A DNA stretch of 28,532 nucleotides from an uncultured Candidatus Peregrinibacteria bacterium (GCA_903822115.1 CAIJNU010000047.1:1-28532); one strand, 5' to 3'. Shown: positions 21,292-28,532, counted from the stretch's first letter. The notes: generated by a model from the sequence alone, not told the origin. Made by a program: numbers and translations.

Positions 21292-23013
21292 ATGTTCTCC
21301 TTCATGCTCGTGCACTATCGACACCGCCGCGGCATGTACTATCCCGCCCCCGAAAAGTCGCTGCGACTGCGTCGGATCATCGTGTGGGGCATCGTCGCAA
21401 TCCTCGTGCTCTACTTCGTCGTGCCCGCCACGCTGCGGTTCTTCGGATGGGGAAATGCCGGAGAGACGCTCCCCGCCACGCTGCGCGTCGAAGACACGGG
21501 CATCGTGAGCGTGATGCTGCAAGGAGGAAAATCACAGCAAGCGGAAGATAAGATGAAGCTCTTCCCGCAGGAAAAGCTCAGCACGGGACCGACCGGCAAC
21601 GCGTCGCTCGTCTTCTTCGAAACCTCCGTCTGCCGGCTCGATGCCAATACGGATGTCACCATCAAGGAGAGCGTCAAGGGCAAATCCTCCGCCATCAGCC
21701 TCTCGCTGGAAAGGGGCTCCCTCTGGGTTCGCTTCCCCGCTTCTGCCTCCGCCCCGCAGCGCTCCATCATCACACCCATTCTGTCATACTCCTTCCCGTC
21801 CAATGCCGAAGTGATTCTCTCGCCCACCTCGCTGCTCGTCTTCCGCGCCGAAGGGGCCGGCATCACCGTATCGTTCAAGGGGCACTCCGACATCACGATT
21901 GGCGAAGGACAGCAGTTCATCTTGCCATCGGATCTAAAGAACGTGAGTAACGATCTCTACAGCTACCGTTCGCCGCTGGATCTCGCCTCGCTCTCCCTGC
22001 CCTTTCTCCTCTCCAGCCGCGAGCAAGCGGGAACCGCGAGCTCGAACCCCACCCTTACGTCTTCCGGAACGGATACGCTCACGATCGACCAGCCGGCCGA
22101 AGGCGCCACGATCGACGCCAGTTCCGTGAAAGTGCAGGGACATGTGGGAAGCGGCGTCATCGCAGTGAATGTGAACGGCCATCCCGCGGTGCTCTCGGAT
22201 GACACCCACTCCTTCTCGCAAGATCTCGCCTTCCCGGCCGGTGATACGTTCGACATCGCGATCCGAGCACTCGACGCGCAGGGCAGCACGCTCGCAGAAG
22301 CGCACCGCACGGTGAAGAAGGGGGTCAGCGCATCGGGGAGCTCGCTCATCGCGCCTCCGTCGATCACCGCTCCGGCAAAGACGGGGGAGACGTACCGAAC
22401 ACAGCAGGATGAAGTGGTGCTCCGAGGAACATCGCCAGCGAACGCCGCGACGATCTTCGTGAACGACTACCAGCTCAAGCTCTTCGATCCGTCGAGGGGC
22501 ACCTGGAGTTACCTTGCGAGCATGAGGCTCGGAAACATGATCGACGGCTCCAATGTCTTCAACGTGTACGCCGTGGACGCCAACGGCAATAAGAGCGCCG
22601 CCGCCGTCATCACGATCCTGCACGGTCCCGGCACCGAGGACGTCGTGTCCTCACTATCATCTTCCGTCTCGTCCTCCTCGCCCTCCGGCCTCCTCAATCT
22701 GCACAGCCTCCCCACGAACGCCCCCCTCACGCCGGGAATCCTCCATGTGACGGGCGCTCCCGTTCTGCCGGATTTCGTCGCGACGGGAACGGGGTTCGTT
22801 CTGGAAGGGACGACGTCGGCGCACACGGCATCGATGTGGGTGAATGATTACCAACTGCGACTCTACACACCGGGCAAGACGTACTGGAACTATCTCGCAA
22901 GTCCGTCGCTTCGTACCATCAAGCCCGGCAAGAACGTTTACCACATCGTGGCGCGCGACAGCACAGGCAAAATCCTCGACGCCTTGGACTTCACCGTCAC
23001 GTATCAGAAGTAA
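21292..23013 (+). CDS. Membrane-anchored FecR-domain protein with duplicated C-terminal modules
   Basis: The 573-aa product has one membrane segment at about 29-48 (IIVWGIVAILVLYFVVPATL) after a basic N-terminus, so most of it is outside. Residues about 65-215 look like a FecR-type domain: a glycine-rich VSVMLQGGK, TGNASLVFFETSVCRLDANT, SLERGSLWVRFP and EGQQFILP. Residues about 262-345 resemble a bacterial Ig-like or glucodextranase-type domain (IDQPAEGATIDASSVKVQGH). Two related modules follow, each with a V-N-D-Y-Q-L signature (390-395 and 517-522), joined by a Ser-rich linker (about 453-465). It lacks any sigma-binding N-terminal part, so a structural or cell-wall role is more likely than anti-sigma signalling; this is inference. 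ATGs at 21304 and 21334 are alternative starts. It follows the pilB-like gene across repeat copy 2. Confidence 0.78.
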   Translation: MFSFMLVHYRHRRGMYYPAPEKSLRLRRIIVWGIVAILVLYFVVPATLRFFGWGNAGETLPATLRVEDTGIVSVMLQGGKSQQAEDKMKLFPQEKLSTGPTGNASLVFFETSVCRLDANTDVTIKESVKGKSSAISLSLERGSLWVRFPASASAPQRSIITPILSYSFPSNAEVILSPTSLLVFRAEGAGITVSFKGHSDITIGEGQQFILPSDLKNVSNDLYSYRSPLDLASLSLPFLLSSREQAGTASSNPTLTSSGTDTLTIDQPAEGATIDASSVKVQGHVGSGVIAVNVNGHPAVLSDDTHSFSQDLAFPAGDTFDIAIRALDAQGSTLAEAHRTVKKGVSASGSSLIAPPSITAPAKTGETYRTQQDEVVLRGTSPANAATIFVNDYQLKLFDPSRGTWSYLASMRLGNMIDGSNVFNVYAVDANGNKSAAAVITILHGPGTEDVVSSLSSSVSSSSPSGLLNLHSLPTNAPLTPGILHVTGAPVLPDFVATGTGFVLEGTTSAHTASMWVNDYQLRLYTPGKTYWNYLASPSLRTIKPGKNVYHIVARDSTGKILDALDFTVTYQK

Positions 23014-23014
23014 G

Positions 23015-23030
23015 GCGTGAGAGACAAACC
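23015..23030 (+). repeat. Half-copy of the terminator arm
   Basis: GCGTGAGAGACAAACC directly follows the FecR-like gene stop and is identical to the left arm of both two-hairpin elements. No matching right arm follows. A 6-bp GTAAGG/CCTTAC pair (23010-23015 with 23036-23041) encloses it between the two convergent stop codons. Confidence 0.5.
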
Positions 23031-23037
23031 AATTACC

Positions 23038-23625
23038 TTACGAAGACCACTTCCCCCGAAACGCGAACTCGCGTCGCGGCATGCGCTCCCTCGGCGCATT
23101 CTGCCGATCGAGGAGCTCCTGAGGTAAGAGCGTCGGATCGGCGGGATAGCCGATCGCAATCATCGTTCCCGCAGTGTAATCCGACGGAACACCGAGGATC
23201 TTGTTCGATGCATCTCTGAGAAATCCTCCCATCTGATGACAGATGAGTCCGAGGGAGGGGAGCTGAAGCGCGAGGTATCCGCAGGCGCACCCGAGATCGT
23301 AGAGCGCATGAGGATTCTCCTTGCCGTTGGCCGCAAACGTCTTCTTCGCAAACGTCACCATCAGGATGTACGCCTCCTTCGCCCACTTATTGCCCTGCAC
23401 GAGGAGCGACTCCACCTTCATACGATCGTCCCCATCGTCCCGAGTGGCATAGAGGAAGCGCCAGGGCTGTTCGTTGAAACTCGAAGGCGCCCAGCGCACC
23501 GCCTCGAAGAAGAGATCGATCTTCTCCTGTTCGACTTTCTTCGGACTGAAAGCGAGCGGACTCCACCGATCGATGATCGGCTTGAGGATGGGCAGCTGTG
23601 TCGGCGCGGGTTTCTCGGGATACAT
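23038..23625 (-). CDS. Nitroreductase-family flavoprotein
   Basis: Members of this family use FMN and NAD(P)H to reduce nitro groups, quinones or other acceptors. The product of about 195 aa has the normal length. Near the start, IIDRWSPLAFSPKKVEQEKI corresponds to the R-S-x-R-x-F segment that contacts FMN, with changes. RWAPSSFNEQPWRFLYA is the family's conserved second motif. The C-terminal part has GTMIAIGYPADP, the usual glycine-containing FMN segment. I prefer the ATG at 23625 over the upstream one at 23658, because TATACT ends 6 nt before it. It lies downstream of rluD on the same strand and converges on the FecR-like gene. The physiological substrate cannot be inferred. Confidence 0.85.
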   Translation of the reverse strand: MYPEKPAPTQLPILKPIIDRWSPLAFSPKKVEQEKIDLFFEAVRWAPSSFNEQPWRFLYATRDDGDDRMKVESLLVQGNKWAKEAYILMVTFAKKTFAANGKENPHALYDLGCACGYLALQLPSLGLICHQMGGFLRDASNKILGVPSDYTAGTMIAIGYPADPTLLPQELLDRQNAPRERMPRREFAFRGKWSS

Positions 23626-23631
23626 GAGTCC

Positions 23632-23637
23632 AGTATA
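23632..23637 (-). promoter_or_regulatory. -10 element of the nitroreductase gene
   Basis: TATACT on the minus strand ends 6 nt before the ATG at 23625, the same hexamer and spacing as at the lipoprotein gene. No ribosome site is present. Confidence 0.5.
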
Positions 23638-23667
23638 GGCGGAATGCGCAAGGCGCAATATCTCCCC

Positions 23668-24606
23668 TCAAGATTCCCACGGAATTCCTGCCGTCTCGAT
23701 CCCGCGCACCATCACCGGGGGGAGGGGAGCCGTCACCGCATGAGTCTTGCGATCGAGCGGTGAAACGAACGTGAGCTTCCATGCATGCAAACAGAGCCCG
23801 TGAATGCCGAGTTCCTCCGCCAGCCCCGCGCTCCGATCGGTAGCATAGGTACCGTCGCCGAGAACGGGATGACCGATGGCGGCGAGGTGCACACGCACTT
23901 GGTGTGTCCGACCGGTGAGGAGATCGCAGAGGAGAAGAGAAACGTGGTGGGCGCTCCCGAGCACGCGATACCGCGTCTGCGCCTCCCGTGCATCGACGTT
24001 CGCGAGCACGGACATCGTCGTCCGATTCGACGCACTGCGGCCGATCGGAGCATCGATCATCGCCTCGACGGAGGAGGGGATACCCGACACCAACGCAAGG
24101 TACTGCTTCGTCACGGTGCGCGTCTGAAATTGCTCCTGGAGAAAATGGTGGGACGCTGGATCTTTGGCGATGAGCAAACAGCCGGTCGTGTCGCGATCGA
24201 GACGATGCACCAACACAGCTTCGGAGGAGAAGGATAGAGATTGCTTCGCGAAGAGGAACGAGATGCCGTGGAGGATCGTCTTCTCGCCGGGCGCCATCCC
24301 CGCGCCGGGGTGCACCGCAATTCCCGCCGGCTTATTGATCACAAGACAGGTGCGATCTTCATAAAGGATATTGAGCTTTAGATCTTCTGGCTCGATCCCG
24401 GAATTCTCAAGTGGAGCATCATCTTCTAATACCACGACTCGATCTCCCTCCTGCAGTCGAAAAGCGGATTTGGTTACGACGGCATCGTTCACCGTCACCC
24501 TCCCATCTTCGATCGCCGACTGCGCCTTCGTCCGACTGAGCATCCTGCCCTCGAGAGAGAGAAAGACATCGAGACGTTCCGGCAGAGAGACGAGCCAATC
24601 GGCCAT
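23668..24606 (-). CDS. rluD: RluA/RluD-family 23S rRNA pseudouridine synthase
   Basis: This enzyme converts uridines in rRNA to pseudouridine. An N-terminal S4 RNA-binding domain (RLDVFLSLEGRMLSRTKAQS ... VTVNDAVVTKSAFRLQEGD) precedes the catalytic domain, as in RluD and RluC. The catalytic Asp is in HRLDRDTTGCLLIAK. Other family motifs are LVINKPAGIAVHPG, TGRTHQVRVHLAAIGHPVLGD and HAWKLTFVSPL. The start at 24606 gives MADWLVSLPERLD, about 312 aa, normal for the family. TACACT ends 6 nt before this ATG and no ribosome site is seen, so the upstream ATG at 24642 is less likely. It diverges from tyrS. The RluD rather than RluA or RluC assignment is by overall resemblance only. Confidence 0.88.
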   Translation of the reverse strand: MADWLVSLPERLDVFLSLEGRMLSRTKAQSAIEDGRVTVNDAVVTKSAFRLQEGDRVVVLEDDAPLENSGIEPEDLKLNILYEDRTCLVINKPAGIAVHPGAGMAPGEKTILHGISFLFAKQSLSFSSEAVLVHRLDRDTTGCLLIAKDPASHHFLQEQFQTRTVTKQYLALVSGIPSSVEAMIDAPIGRSASNRTTMSVLANVDAREAQTRYRVLGSAHHVSLLLCDLLTGRTHQVRVHLAAIGHPVLGDGTYATDRSAGLAEELGIHGLCLHAWKLTFVSPLDRKTHAVTAPLPPVMVRGIETAGIPWES

Positions 24607-24612
24607 GACGAC

Positions 24613-24618
24613 AGTGTA
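24613..24618 (-). promoter_or_regulatory. -10 element of rluD
   Basis: TACACT on the minus strand ends 6 nt before the ATG at 24606. It is weaker than the others (four of six) but has the same spacing. Confidence 0.35.
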
Positions 24619-24677
24619 GCGAAGCGGCTCCCGAGATGACACCGCGCCGCGCCCTGTTGCGCGACGTTCCCTCCTGC

Positions 24678-24683
24678 TACTCT
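24678..24683 (+). promoter_or_regulatory. -10 element of tyrS
   Basis: TACTCT preceded by the TGC extension ends 6 nt before the ATG at 24690. The match is modest, but position and extension agree with the other leaderless starts. Confidence 0.35.
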
Positions 24684-24689
24684 TTGGCT

Positions 24690-25856
24690 ATGGCATCCGA
24701 CACCGAACTTCTGAACCGCGCCGTCGAGACGGTCGTGCCCCGCGATCTCGCCGACGATAAACTCAAGAGTGGAAAGCCGCTGCGCCTCTACCTCGGGATC
24801 GATCCGACCGGAGCGAAGCTCCACATCGGACACAGCGTGCCGCTGCGAAAGCTCAAAGCGTTTCAGGATGCGGGACATCACGTGATCTTCCTCGTGGGAA
24901 GTTTCACGGCAATGATCGGCGACCCATCCGGCCGCGATCAGCTTCGCGAGCCGCTCACGAAGGAGAAGGTGGAGGAAAACTTTCAGACCTACAAGCAGCA
25001 AGCTTCCAAGATCCTCGACTTCTCAAAAGTCGAAATCGTCTACAACCACGAATGGCTCGGGAAATTGAACTTCCACGATATCGTGAAGATCGCGTCGAGT
25101 TTCACAGTCCAGCAGATGCTCGACCGCGAGATGTTCCGCAAGCGCATCTCCGAAAATCACCCCATCGGCGTCCACGAATTCCTCTACCCGCTCATGCAGG
25201 GGTACGACTCGGTCGTGCTCGATGTCGACTTCGAAGTAGGGGGCAACGATCAACTCTTCAACATGCTCTGCGGCCGCACTCTGCAGAAGGAATTCGGCAA
25301 GCGCGAGAAGTTCATACTCACAACGAGGCTCATCGAAGGCACCGATGGCCGCAAGATGAGCAAGACGTACGACAACTGCATCTACCTCGATGATGAACCG
25401 AACGACATGTACGGAAAAGTCCTGCGAGTGAAAGACGACCTCATCCTTACCTACATGGAGTGCGTCACGGACCTGCCGATGACTGAGATACGCGTAGCGG
25501 AAAAAGCGCTGAAGAGCGGAACGAATCCCAAAGAACTCAAGATGCGCCTCGCCCGCGAGATCGTGACGCTCTACCACGGGGAGAAAGCTGCAACCGAAGC
25601 GGAGCGATCGTTTCAGGAGGTATTCTCTCAGGGGGGAACCCCGGAGGATGTGCGAGAGGTTCGCGCGGGTAAGGGGAGCGGGCTCCTCGAGCTCATCGTC
25701 AAGGAAGGCCTCGCTTCATCCAAATCGGACGCTAGGCGATTATTCGAACAAGGTGCGGTGAAAATCAACGACAATGTCATCACCTCGCTCGAGGCTCAGG
25801 TGGAAGAGGGGATCCTGAAAGTGGGCAAGCGCCGGTTCATCAAGATCATCTTTTAA
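24690..25856 (+). CDS. tyrS: Tyrosyl-tRNA synthetase
   Basis: TyrRS charges tRNA-Tyr with tyrosine. The product is 388 aa from the ATG at 24690 (MASDTELLNRAVETVVP). The frame is open to 24636, but the longer start adds an unlikely arginine-rich lead. Class I signatures are HIGH as HIGHS in GIDPTGAKLHIGHSVPLRKL, and KMSKS as KMSKT in GTDGRKMSKTYDN. The GGNDQLFNMLCGR segment is typical of TyrRS. The C-terminal ~60 residues form an S4-type RNA-binding domain (SKSDARRLFEQGAVKINDNV). It diverges from rluD, and its stop codon directly abuts the stop of the convergent cysteine-repeat gene with no base between. Confidence 0.95.
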   Translation: MASDTELLNRAVETVVPRDLADDKLKSGKPLRLYLGIDPTGAKLHIGHSVPLRKLKAFQDAGHHVIFLVGSFTAMIGDPSGRDQLREPLTKEKVEENFQTYKQQASKILDFSKVEIVYNHEWLGKLNFHDIVKIASSFTVQQMLDREMFRKRISENHPIGVHEFLYPLMQGYDSVVLDVDFEVGGNDQLFNMLCGRTLQKEFGKREKFILTTRLIEGTDGRKMSKTYDNCIYLDDEPNDMYGKVLRVKDDLILTYMECVTDLPMTEIRVAEKALKSGTNPKELKMRLAREIVTLYHGEKAATEAERSFQEVFSQGGTPEDVREVRAGKGSGLLELIVKEGLASSKSDARRLFEQGAVKINDNVITSLEAQVEEGILKVGKRRFIKIIF

Positions 25857-26501
25857 TTAGCGAAGCGTACCGAGATACGGATTCCTCTTCGCCTGTCGAC
25901 CGTCATTTGGCTTCAGCTTGATGGTGAAGGGAACGCTTTTGCAGGCGCTCGGTGAAGTCTTGCTGCAGGTCCAGTTCACTTCAACGCCACATCCCGAATC
26001 GCACCCGTCGCCGCTGCGCGCGTTGCCGTCGTCGCACTGCTCGCCTTTATCGACGAAACCGTCACCGCAGACGATGGGATGGCACTTGCTTGGCTCTCCT
26101 GCACACACCCATCCTGTTTCGACTTTGCAAGACGAAGAACATCCGTCATTGGAATTGGTATTCGCATCGTCGCAGAGCTCGCCCTTGTCGAGGAGGCCGT
26201 CGCCGCACGCGATCACGTGGCAGAAACTCATCTGATCCTTTACCCCGCCGCGGCACGCCCAACCCGTTTCGATCTGACATGTGGGACTGCAGCCGCCGCC
26301 GCCGTGGCGATTGCCCACGTCACACTTCTCTCCTACATCGACTACGCCATTGCCACAGGTCTGCGACACATCGCCCCTGAGATCGGCAAACCCTACTCGT
26401 CCGCAGAGCGCGAGAACGAGACAGAGGATGAAGAGATACTGCGGCCGTGTGGCCTTCTTCGCGAGGTACTCAAGCGTCATGGGAGTGTGTGTTAGGAACA
26501 T
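25857..26501 (-). CDS. Secreted protein with three DUF4215-type cysteine repeats
   Basis: The 214-aa product has an N-terminal hydrophobic segment (about 21-39, QYLFILCLVLALCGRVGFA) that looks like a signal peptide. Three repeats follow at about 49-94, 99-140 and 145-187, each built as C-G-[DN]-G-x2-[DV]-x-G-E-x-C-D, then D-G-C or G-G-C, and ending in a W-x-C motif. This matches the Myxococcus-type cysteine-rich repeat (DUF4215), usually found in exported proteins, with disulfides likely. The tail (188-214) is basic. An alternative ATG at 26480 would give a shorter signal peptide. A good promoter ends 4 nt before the 26501 ATG. Function is unknown; such repeats normally occur in much larger surface proteins. 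Confidence 0.82.
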   Translation of the reverse strand: MFLTHTPMTLEYLAKKATRPQYLFILCLVLALCGRVGFADLRGDVSQTCGNGVVDVGEKCDVGNRHGGGGCSPTCQIETGWACRGGVKDQMSFCHVIACGDGLLDKGELCDDANTNSNDGCSSSCKVETGWVCAGEPSKCHPIVCGDGFVDKGEQCDDGNARSGDGCDSGCGVEVNWTCSKTSPSACKSVPFTIKLKPNDGRQAKRNPYLGTLR

Positions 26502-26505
26502 GTCT

Positions 26506-26534
26506 ATTGTAACATATTTTCATCCATTACTCAA
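26506..26534 (-). promoter_or_regulatory. Promoter of the cysteine-repeat gene
   Basis: TTGAGT (26529-26534), a 17-nt spacer and TACAAT (26506-26511) with a TGT extension on the minus strand. The -10 ends 4 nt before the first ATG (26501) and 25 nt before the second (26480). CTCAAA/TTTGAG (26530-26535 with 26544-26549) is a small inverted repeat over the -35. Confidence 0.6.
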
Positions 26535-26616
26535 ATGTTCGTTTTTGAGCATGTACACATAATCCAGCATTCGCAGAGGGGTAATCGATAGCAATCCCGT
26601 CCGGCTTTCGTATCAC

Positions 26617-26645
26617 TTGAATGAAGCGGAGAGGGGAGATACCGT
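26617..26645 (+). promoter_or_regulatory. Possible promoter of the 319-aa orphan
   Basis: TTGAAT (26617-26622), a 17-nt spacer and TACCGT (26640-26645), ending 8 nt before the ATG at 26654. The -10 is weak (three of six) but spacing and position fit the leaderless pattern. Confidence 0.35.
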
Positions 26646-26653
26646 ACGCAACC

Positions 26654-27613
26654 ATGGATGAAAATGAACAACAACGGGATTCTTTCGATAGGGAATCGCT
26701 ACTTGCGCTAAAGAAAGCGATGCCATTACTACGGAGATTCGTGACACCAATGGATGAGGGGGTCATCAGATCAGTGAAGAGCATTCGAAAAGCCATACAT
26801 GAACAGCTCTTGATGCTTTGGGCGGGAGAAAGGGCAATTCCGGGTTCTGATCCCTTCAAAGTACGGGGCTCACTCATTAGTTCAAGTATGCAGGGAGTGA
26901 GAGTTATTGCTGAAGCTCTCAATGGACAATTGAACTCAAAGCTAAAGATTGAAGATGCCAATACTGCTGGATTCCGAGTACTCAGAGTTCTCAGTCACTG
27001 TTTTGCTCCCGACCAAGACGGAAACGATTTCTTCGCTTTTGCTACTCCTTACGTAACGGCAGCCATCATTCACTGCCATCGTAACCACAAATTAATGATC
27101 GAAGATGGGATAACACTTCAGCAATTGAAAGAGTTGCGAGCTACATACGACCCGTTAAAGCATGGAAATCGGGAGAAAGGAGAAGCTTCCGATCCGACTG
27201 CAGGGATGACTAAACATGCATTGCCCCCTTCAATCACTCCCACGCCGCCGCACCCTATTGGACCCAAAGCATCACGAACAATTGAAGTGACGGCTGCATC
27301 GCTTCAAAGGAAAAGCTTTTGCGAATGGGCGAAGAGGGAACACGCAGTGAATGTAGGCGAAAATGCATTCGAAGATGCGGTGACAAAAATTGCGGAGAAG
27401 TTTCAACCACTCGCAAAAAATGTTGCGAATAAATTTCAAATTCCAGGCTCGTTCCCGGGTGGCAAACACGCCTTACGACAAGAAGCAGCCCACGTTCTCA
27501 GAGGATTCGTTGATACATTCGATCCCAATGGACCCACTCATTTCAATCAGTACCTCACAGAACTCTTGGAAGCTCATCTCACACAATTCGTGAAGCGTCA
27601 CGGAAGGAACTAA
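26654..27613 (+). CDS. Unrecognised 319-aa protein
   Basis: I do not recognise this protein. It has no signal peptide or membrane segment. The N-terminal ~150 residues look like a helical domain (ESLLALKKAMPLLRRFVTPM; RSVKSIRKAIHEQLLMLWAG). A proline-rich linker (about 190-212, PPSITPTPPHPIGPKAS) separates it from a basic helical C-terminal domain (EDAVTKIAEKFQPLAKNVAN). I chose the ATG at 26654 because a promoter-like pair ends 8 nt before it; the upstream ATG at 26621 adds 11 residues. The region is more AT-rich than the flanking tyrS and xer genes, and it sits next to a Xer recombinase gene with convergent stops 11 nt apart. Recent acquisition is possible but unproven. Confidence 0.65.
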   Translation: MDENEQQRDSFDRESLLALKKAMPLLRRFVTPMDEGVIRSVKSIRKAIHEQLLMLWAGERAIPGSDPFKVRGSLISSSMQGVRVIAEALNGQLNSKLKIEDANTAGFRVLRVLSHCFAPDQDGNDFFAFATPYVTAAIIHCHRNHKLMIEDGITLQQLKELRATYDPLKHGNREKGEASDPTAGMTKHALPPSITPTPPHPIGPKASRTIEVTAASLQRKSFCEWAKREHAVNVGENAFEDAVTKIAEKFQPLAKNVANKFQIPGSFPGGKHALRQEAAHVLRGFVDTFDPNGPTHFNQYLTELLEAHLTQFVKRHGRN

Positions 27614-27624
27614 CCATCCTGCAT

Positions 27625-28532
27625 TCATTTGCCATGGAACTTCCTGTGCACCTCTTTGAGCTGGGGATTGGTGACGTGCGTGTAGATCTGCGTCGTGGAG
27701 AGATCCTTGTGACCGAGGAGCTCCTGAACGCTGCGCAGATCCGCACCGTTGCGCAGCAAATCCGTCGCAAAAGAATGGCGGAGTGTGTGCGGAGACGGAC
27801 TCGTGACGATCCCCGCCGCTCTGGCGTACTTCTTCACCAAGTTGTAGATCGAAATGCGAGAGAAGCGAAATTCCTCGCCGGGAGGCAGCACCTGAACCGC
27901 CGCACCGTGATTGCGGATGAAGAGAGGAGCGAGATGATCCAGCCGGCACTCCAAGTACGCCTTGAGCGAGGAAACTGCCTCATCGGAGAGAAAAACCACT
28001 CTGAGCTTACTGCGTTTCCCCCGTACCGAGATTTCTCGCGTCTGGAAGTTCAGATCCAAGCGATTGAGCGAGCGCAGCTCTGCCAAGCGGAGACCGGTTG
28101 AGAAGAAGAGCTCGAGAATCGCCTTATCGCGCTTCCCTTCCTTCGTCGATGTATCCGGCGCCATCAGGAGCCTGTCCAAATCCTCTTTGAAGAGCACTTT
28201 CACCTTCCTCTGCTCCTCCTTGAATCGTTTCACGCGATCGGGGGGATACACATCCATTTCCTCTTCCTGTACCAAATAGCGAAGAAACGCTCGAAGCACC
28301 GTCAGATGGTGGTTCTTGGTACGAATGGCGAGCTCCTTGCCATTGCGTGCTTTGAAATCCTGCAACTTTCCCTTGTAGTTGCGAACGGTTTCTTTACTTA
28401 TGTCGGCTATGTCCGAAAGAGGGGATAGTGTCAAAAACAGATCCAATGACTGTGAATAGTTGCTCAACGTAAGCGGGGATTTATTTTCCTCTGCGCGAAG
28501 AAATAATAGGTATCTGTCGATTGCCTGCGTAA
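27625..28532 (-). CDS. Tyrosine recombinase of the XerC/XerD type, 5' end outside window
   Basis: Xer recombinases resolve chromosome dimers at dif; relatives integrate mobile elements. The frame is open to the right edge of the window, and its first visible residues (QAIDRYLLFLRAEENKSPLT) are the start of the SAM-like core-binding domain, so the gene is truncated by the window by only a few codons. The TTG at 28467 is therefore an internal codon. About 301 residues are visible. The catalytic set is complete: Arg in STGLRLAELRSL, Lys in RGKRSKLRVV, H-x-x-R in HTLRHSFATDLL, His in ELLGHKDLSTTQ and Tyr in IYTHV. Length and N-terminus fit a housekeeping Xer protein better than a phage integrase. 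XerC and XerD cannot be told apart here. Confidence 0.93.
   Translation of the reverse strand, partial: TQAIDRYLLFLRAEENKSPLTLSNYSQSLDLFLTLSPLSDIADISKETVRNYKGKLQDFKARNGKELAIRTKNHHLTVLRAFLRYLVQEEEMDVYPPDRVKRFKEEQRKVKVLFKEDLDRLLMAPDTSTKEGKRDKAILELFFSTGLRLAELRSLNRLDLNFQTREISVRGKRSKLRVVFLSDEAVSSLKAYLECRLDHLAPLFIRNHGAAVQVLPPGEEFRFSRISIYNLVKKYARAAGIVTSPSPHTLRHSFATDLLRNGADLRSVQELLGHKDLSTTQIYTHVTNPQLKEVHRKFHGK

Noticed and set aside
28465..28467. TTG as start of the Xer recombinase
   Set aside because: Upstream codons in the same frame encode the conserved start of the core-binding domain up to the window edge, so the gene is simply cut by the window.
1..28532. UGA recoding as in Gracilibacteria/SR1, and inteins in dnaB or recA
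   Set aside because: Family-length genes such as rpsT, ruvX and glmS end at TGA in the expected place, and DnaB and RecA have normal length with uninterrupted motifs.
1..28532. CRISPR arrays, tRNA or rRNA genes, insertion sequences, prophage
   Set aside because: No direct-repeat array, no cloverleaf or rRNA sequence and no transposase or phage gene was seen on reading both strands. The Xer gene looks like a housekeeping recombinase.

Overview
The window is a compact, almost gapless bacterial chromosome segment of 22 protein genes, two of them cut by the window ends. I see no tRNA, rRNA, CRISPR array, transposase or phage gene. Gene content (MraY, DnaB, RecA, RuvX, S20, GlmS, class B PBP, a short PilB/GspE ATPase, RluD-type synthase, TyrRS, Xer recombinase) mixed with very large unrecognised proteins, a sigma-region-4/HARE-HTH fusion and DUF4215-type cysteine repeats suggests a Candidate Phyla Radiation (Patescibacteria) genome. 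Its fairly high GC makes a Peribacteria-like lineage my best guess; this is inference, not shown. TGA is used as a normal stop (rpsT, ruvX, glmS), which argues against the UGA-recoding Gracilibacteria/SR1 groups.

Layout. 1-6431, all minus strand: mraY (partial), dnaB, recA, a lipoprotein, the sigma-4/HARE protein, ruvX and rpsT. 6502-14874, minus strand: a four-gene operon of unrecognised proteins (134, 190, 871 and 1571 aa), three with membrane segments, from one strong promoter that diverges from glmS. 14973-17289: glmS (+) converging on a 165-aa unknown. 17372-23013: a class B PBP (-) divergent from a pilB-like gene and a FecR-domain protein (+). 23038-25856: nitroreductase and rluD (-) divergent from tyrS (+). 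25857-28532: a secreted cysteine-repeat protein (-), an AT-richer orphan (+) and a Xer recombinase (-, 5' end cut).

The genes cover cell-wall synthesis (mraY, glmS, PBP), replication, recombination and repair (dnaB, recA, ruvX, xer), translation (rpsT, tyrS, rluD) and the envelope or surface (lipoprotein, pilB-like, FecR-like, cysteine-repeat protein, the large operon).

Main observations. (1) Many genes have a -10-like hexamer only 4-9 nt before the start codon and no Shine-Dalgarno site, so leaderless mRNA looks like a major mode here. (2) The recA promoter carries two near-identical 16-bp dyads placed like SOS operators. (3) A two-hairpin element of about 90 bp follows both rpsT and the pilB-like gene. 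(4) In the second copy the terminator loop holds a short repeat that also sits in frame inside glmS. (5) The 8.4-kb operon of large unknown proteins is the best candidate for an undescribed system.
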